Shown: positions 61,741-64,000 of the stretch, piece after piece
Layout: every line of letters begins with the position of its first letter
Position numbering within the stretch: the first letter of the stretch is position 1
NCBI GenBank assembly: GCA_037043015.1
Contig: CM073323.1
Location: forward strand, 7,068,001-7,132,000
Reading direction: 5' to 3'
DNA: 64,000 nucleotides
Source: Bryum argenteum
Taxonomy: Eukaryota; Streptophyta; Bryopsida; Bryales; Bryaceae
The notes under the pieces: generated by a model
Told to the model about the DNA's origin: nothing
What the model saw: the letters and a program-made list of their open reading frames with translations, nothing else
Database searches by the model: none
Made by a program: the position numbers and the translations under genes

Positions 61741-61840
61741 TATTCATTCAAAAATTATTTAAAAATTATGGAATTAGTTGAATGTGAGAATATTTATTCA
61801 AAGATTACTTAAAAATTATGGAATTAGTCGAATGTGAGAG
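61741..61840. repeat. Tandem duplication, 50 bp x 2
   Basis: Units at 61741-61790 and 61791-61840 sharing TTAAAAATTATGGAATTAGT with four or five differences. Noncoding. Confidence 0.95.
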
Positions 61841-63700
61841 TGACGTTGGTATAGAGAGTGAACTTGAATTCATTTGTTGTTAATTATTCTAAATGAGAGG
61901 ATTGGATTCATTTGTAAATTACACTTGAGAATAATATGAATTATTACTTTTTTGTATTGTTTGTATACCAATTTGAATACTTCTTTAGAATTTATTTATT
62001 TATCAATGAAAAAAATGAAAATGAATGGACTATTAAATAGGCTCTACTCAAGGGGTTGGCTCTCATAGTGGAGCTACTTGGAAAAAGACTTGTTTACCTT
62101 ACTTGTTAGAAAATAACAATCACCATTGAATCAAGTCTATATAAAGCCATATAGTTCTTAATTGTGTATAACACTAAGAGTTTATATCCATATATGGTCA
62201 TACTCCTATATAGCAACATCCTTGATCTGTCAACAACATGCCTATTATAGGGAGAGGTTGTTATATTTGTATAATAGCATAGGGGAAAAGCTAAATTCTT
62301 TGTTGTCATATATAATTTGTTTCAGTTTTAGCTATACAAATGTTTTAAGTAAGCTTGTGAGGGGTTTTGATTTTGATTATAAAGTGTTTTGTTTCTTTCA
62401 AATAAAATTGTCTGACGTCTAGGGGCCTAGGTGTGTTGGAGAAGTGGTGGTGGGGTTCTTAGGTGTGAAGAGTTATTTGGGATGGGTGTCGTTCTTGAAG
62501 ACTTTAAGGTCACGAGTCATCATAAAACTGGAGGCTTTTAGAGAGGGAGCTCATCATTGAGGAGTTGATTTTGATATTTTGGATGTTGATGTTTTCGATA
62601 GAATATTGTTATAAAGAGGAATATATACTTGTCTTGCCAAAACACTTTTAGTAAAAAATGCAATGTTTATAACAAAAATAATATACATGGGGTTGTTAAA
62701 GGGATCTTATTGTAGTAAATGGCATCCAAACAATGTTAGGAGGTTCCAATTGATGAAGCAATGAACATGGAAGGCACATTGATATGATAAGGCATGGGGT
62801 GTGCACTTCTCTCTTTTATGGTGTCTCCAATCGTTATAGAGGTTAGATTCACACATACTTTTGCTAATTACTTATGGTAATCACTTTGGCAACCTAGTAA
62901 TGTCTAAGGCATTTTTTTGATCTAATGGCCAAGACTCAAACTTTGAAAATCATCAAAAATTACAATTTTACTATTAGTAGTTAAGATTAAATATGATGGA
63001 CAAAATCATATGAAAAAGTAGAAATAATCACTAGTAAATTAAGAATAATATTATATATTCATCTAAAATACAAAGTTTTCTTACACAAAGCTAGTGCCAA
63101 ATGCTAAGAAAATAACGGAAATTTGACTAAAATTGTCCAATATAACTACTTTTATGTTTAAGATATCGTTTTAACAGATTTATTACAAATTAGTTGAAAG
63201 GGTAAAGCTCAATAATTATAACATTAATTAAAAAACCAAATAATTAAAAATACTGTAAGATGGGTTTTGAAATTAGACAATGACTGGTAAGAATGGTAAA
63301 ATTCCTACTTTAATGACACATAATTGAAAGTAAAGCAAAAATAATAGTAAACATTTAATAGTTTTTGTAGTGAGAGGGATACTAGGCTATGGTGAATGTG
63401 GAAGAAGGGAGAGAAAGTAAAGAGTTGAAGGAGAATAAATAGAGGAAAATGCAAAAGGGGGTGGGGTGATGGGGTGCGATCATGTGGTGGGTTTACGTAG
63501 TTTAGGGATAGTGACAAATGGTGAACCACCTTTCATTTGTATGTGAGAGTAGGTTAGGGCAGCCTACCAATGGACTTGGCGAATGAGCCTTGGGCTAGCA
63601 AGACTTCTCCCCGTTGCTAGCTGAGAGGGCTCACAACATGCCAATGAGTACTGGCTCAATTGTCTTTTAGCTTCCGCCACAATTTCCACCAAGCTGAATG
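61841..63700. other. AT-rich spacer without a gene
   Basis: No supportable gene in either strand. Low-complexity AT-rich DNA. The frame at 63305-63529 has no known domain. Confidence 0.5.
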
Positions 63701-63701
63701 A

Positions 63702-63729
63702 CTCATTTCACCAAGGTTGGTGAAATGAG
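63702..63729. repeat. 28-bp perfect hairpin (13-bp arms)
   Basis: CTCATTTCACCAA, a GG loop, then the exact reverse complement. A 19-bp tandem duplication (TCCACGAACGATTCTG core) follows at about 63760-63797. No gene next to it. Confidence 0.8.
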
Positions 63730-64000
63730 ACATTCAAGAGCCTGAAGAAATTGCACGCTTTTCCACGAACGATTCTGCTTTCCACGAACGATTCTGATTT
63801 CAATCTCAGTTCCAGTCTCAGTGTAATGAGATTGGAGTTGGTAGGCATCAATAAGTAAAAGACCGTGTCCATGTAGCTGAATAGTCTTGTCACTGCGTCT
63901 GGGCATCATGATGAAACATTATCTAGTTAGGGTGAGATCCCATGTCATCGATTGTACGATCCAGGCACACATCGTCTCTGAATGTTCCTTTTCGAATTAA

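Overview
This is nuclear DNA from a green land plant. The evidence is spliced genes with GT-AG introns of about 60 to 900 bp, chloroplast transit peptides, plant-only families (a starch-synthesis AGPase, a FatB thioesterase, an mTERF protein, a NOI/RIN4 protein, a root-cap domain protein) and the plant symbiosis kinase CCaMK. An intron-bearing NodB-type polysaccharide deacetylase, and a root-cap domain fused to a beta-helix and a Ser-Pro4 region, suggest a non-seed plant such as a bryophyte, lycophyte or fern. I cannot fix the species.

Layout. 1-1.7 kb: repeats (tRNA-derived SINE-like element, inverted repeat, MITE). 1.7-5.3 kb (-): ADP-glucose pyrophosphorylase large subunit, 11 exons. 5.3-11.2 kb: repeats with two MITEs. 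11.2-11.9 kb (-): intronless UBA-UBX protein. 15.2-17.4 kb (+): polysaccharide deacetylase, 9 exons. 18.0-23.0 kb (-): secreted beta-helix / Ser-Pro / root-cap fusion, 16 exons, 941 aa. 26.5-27.3 kb (+): small EGF-like membrane protein. About 28 kb (-): decayed copy of the UBX gene. 29.1-30.3 kb (-): unrecognised chloroplast membrane protein. 32.7-33.4 kb (+): DNAJC8/SPF31-like J protein. 34.0-34.8 kb (-) and 35.3-37.9 kb (+): divergently transcribed COA6-like protein and mTERF protein. 39.2-42.9 kb (+): organellar-type lysyl-tRNA synthetase, 15 exons. 43.5-44.0 kb (-): NOI/RIN4-like protein. 45.2-49.8 kb (-): BOP1/ERB1 ribosome-biogenesis protein, 16 exons, one intron apparently a U12-type AT-AC intron. 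About 51.5 kb: a plastid psaB fragment. 53.3-55.5 kb (-): CCaMK, 6 exons. 56.4-58.3 kb (-): FatB acyl-ACP thioesterase, 6 exons. 58.4-64 kb: repeats without a gene I can support.

The genes are ordinary nuclear neighbours, not an operon. Several serve organelles: AGPase, FatB and the unknown membrane protein in plastids; the COA6-like protein in mitochondria; mTERF and LysRS in one or both. I joined exons by hand from splice signals, reading-frame continuity and family similarity. For all multi-exon models the phases close exactly. Transcript ends were not determinable.

Most worth following up: the fusion cell-wall protein; the CCaMK with a Ser at the key autophosphorylation site and altered CaM-binding-domain phosphosites; the AT-AC intron in BOP1; a 15-bp element repeated upstream of organelle-protein genes; and the UBX gene/pseudogene pair.
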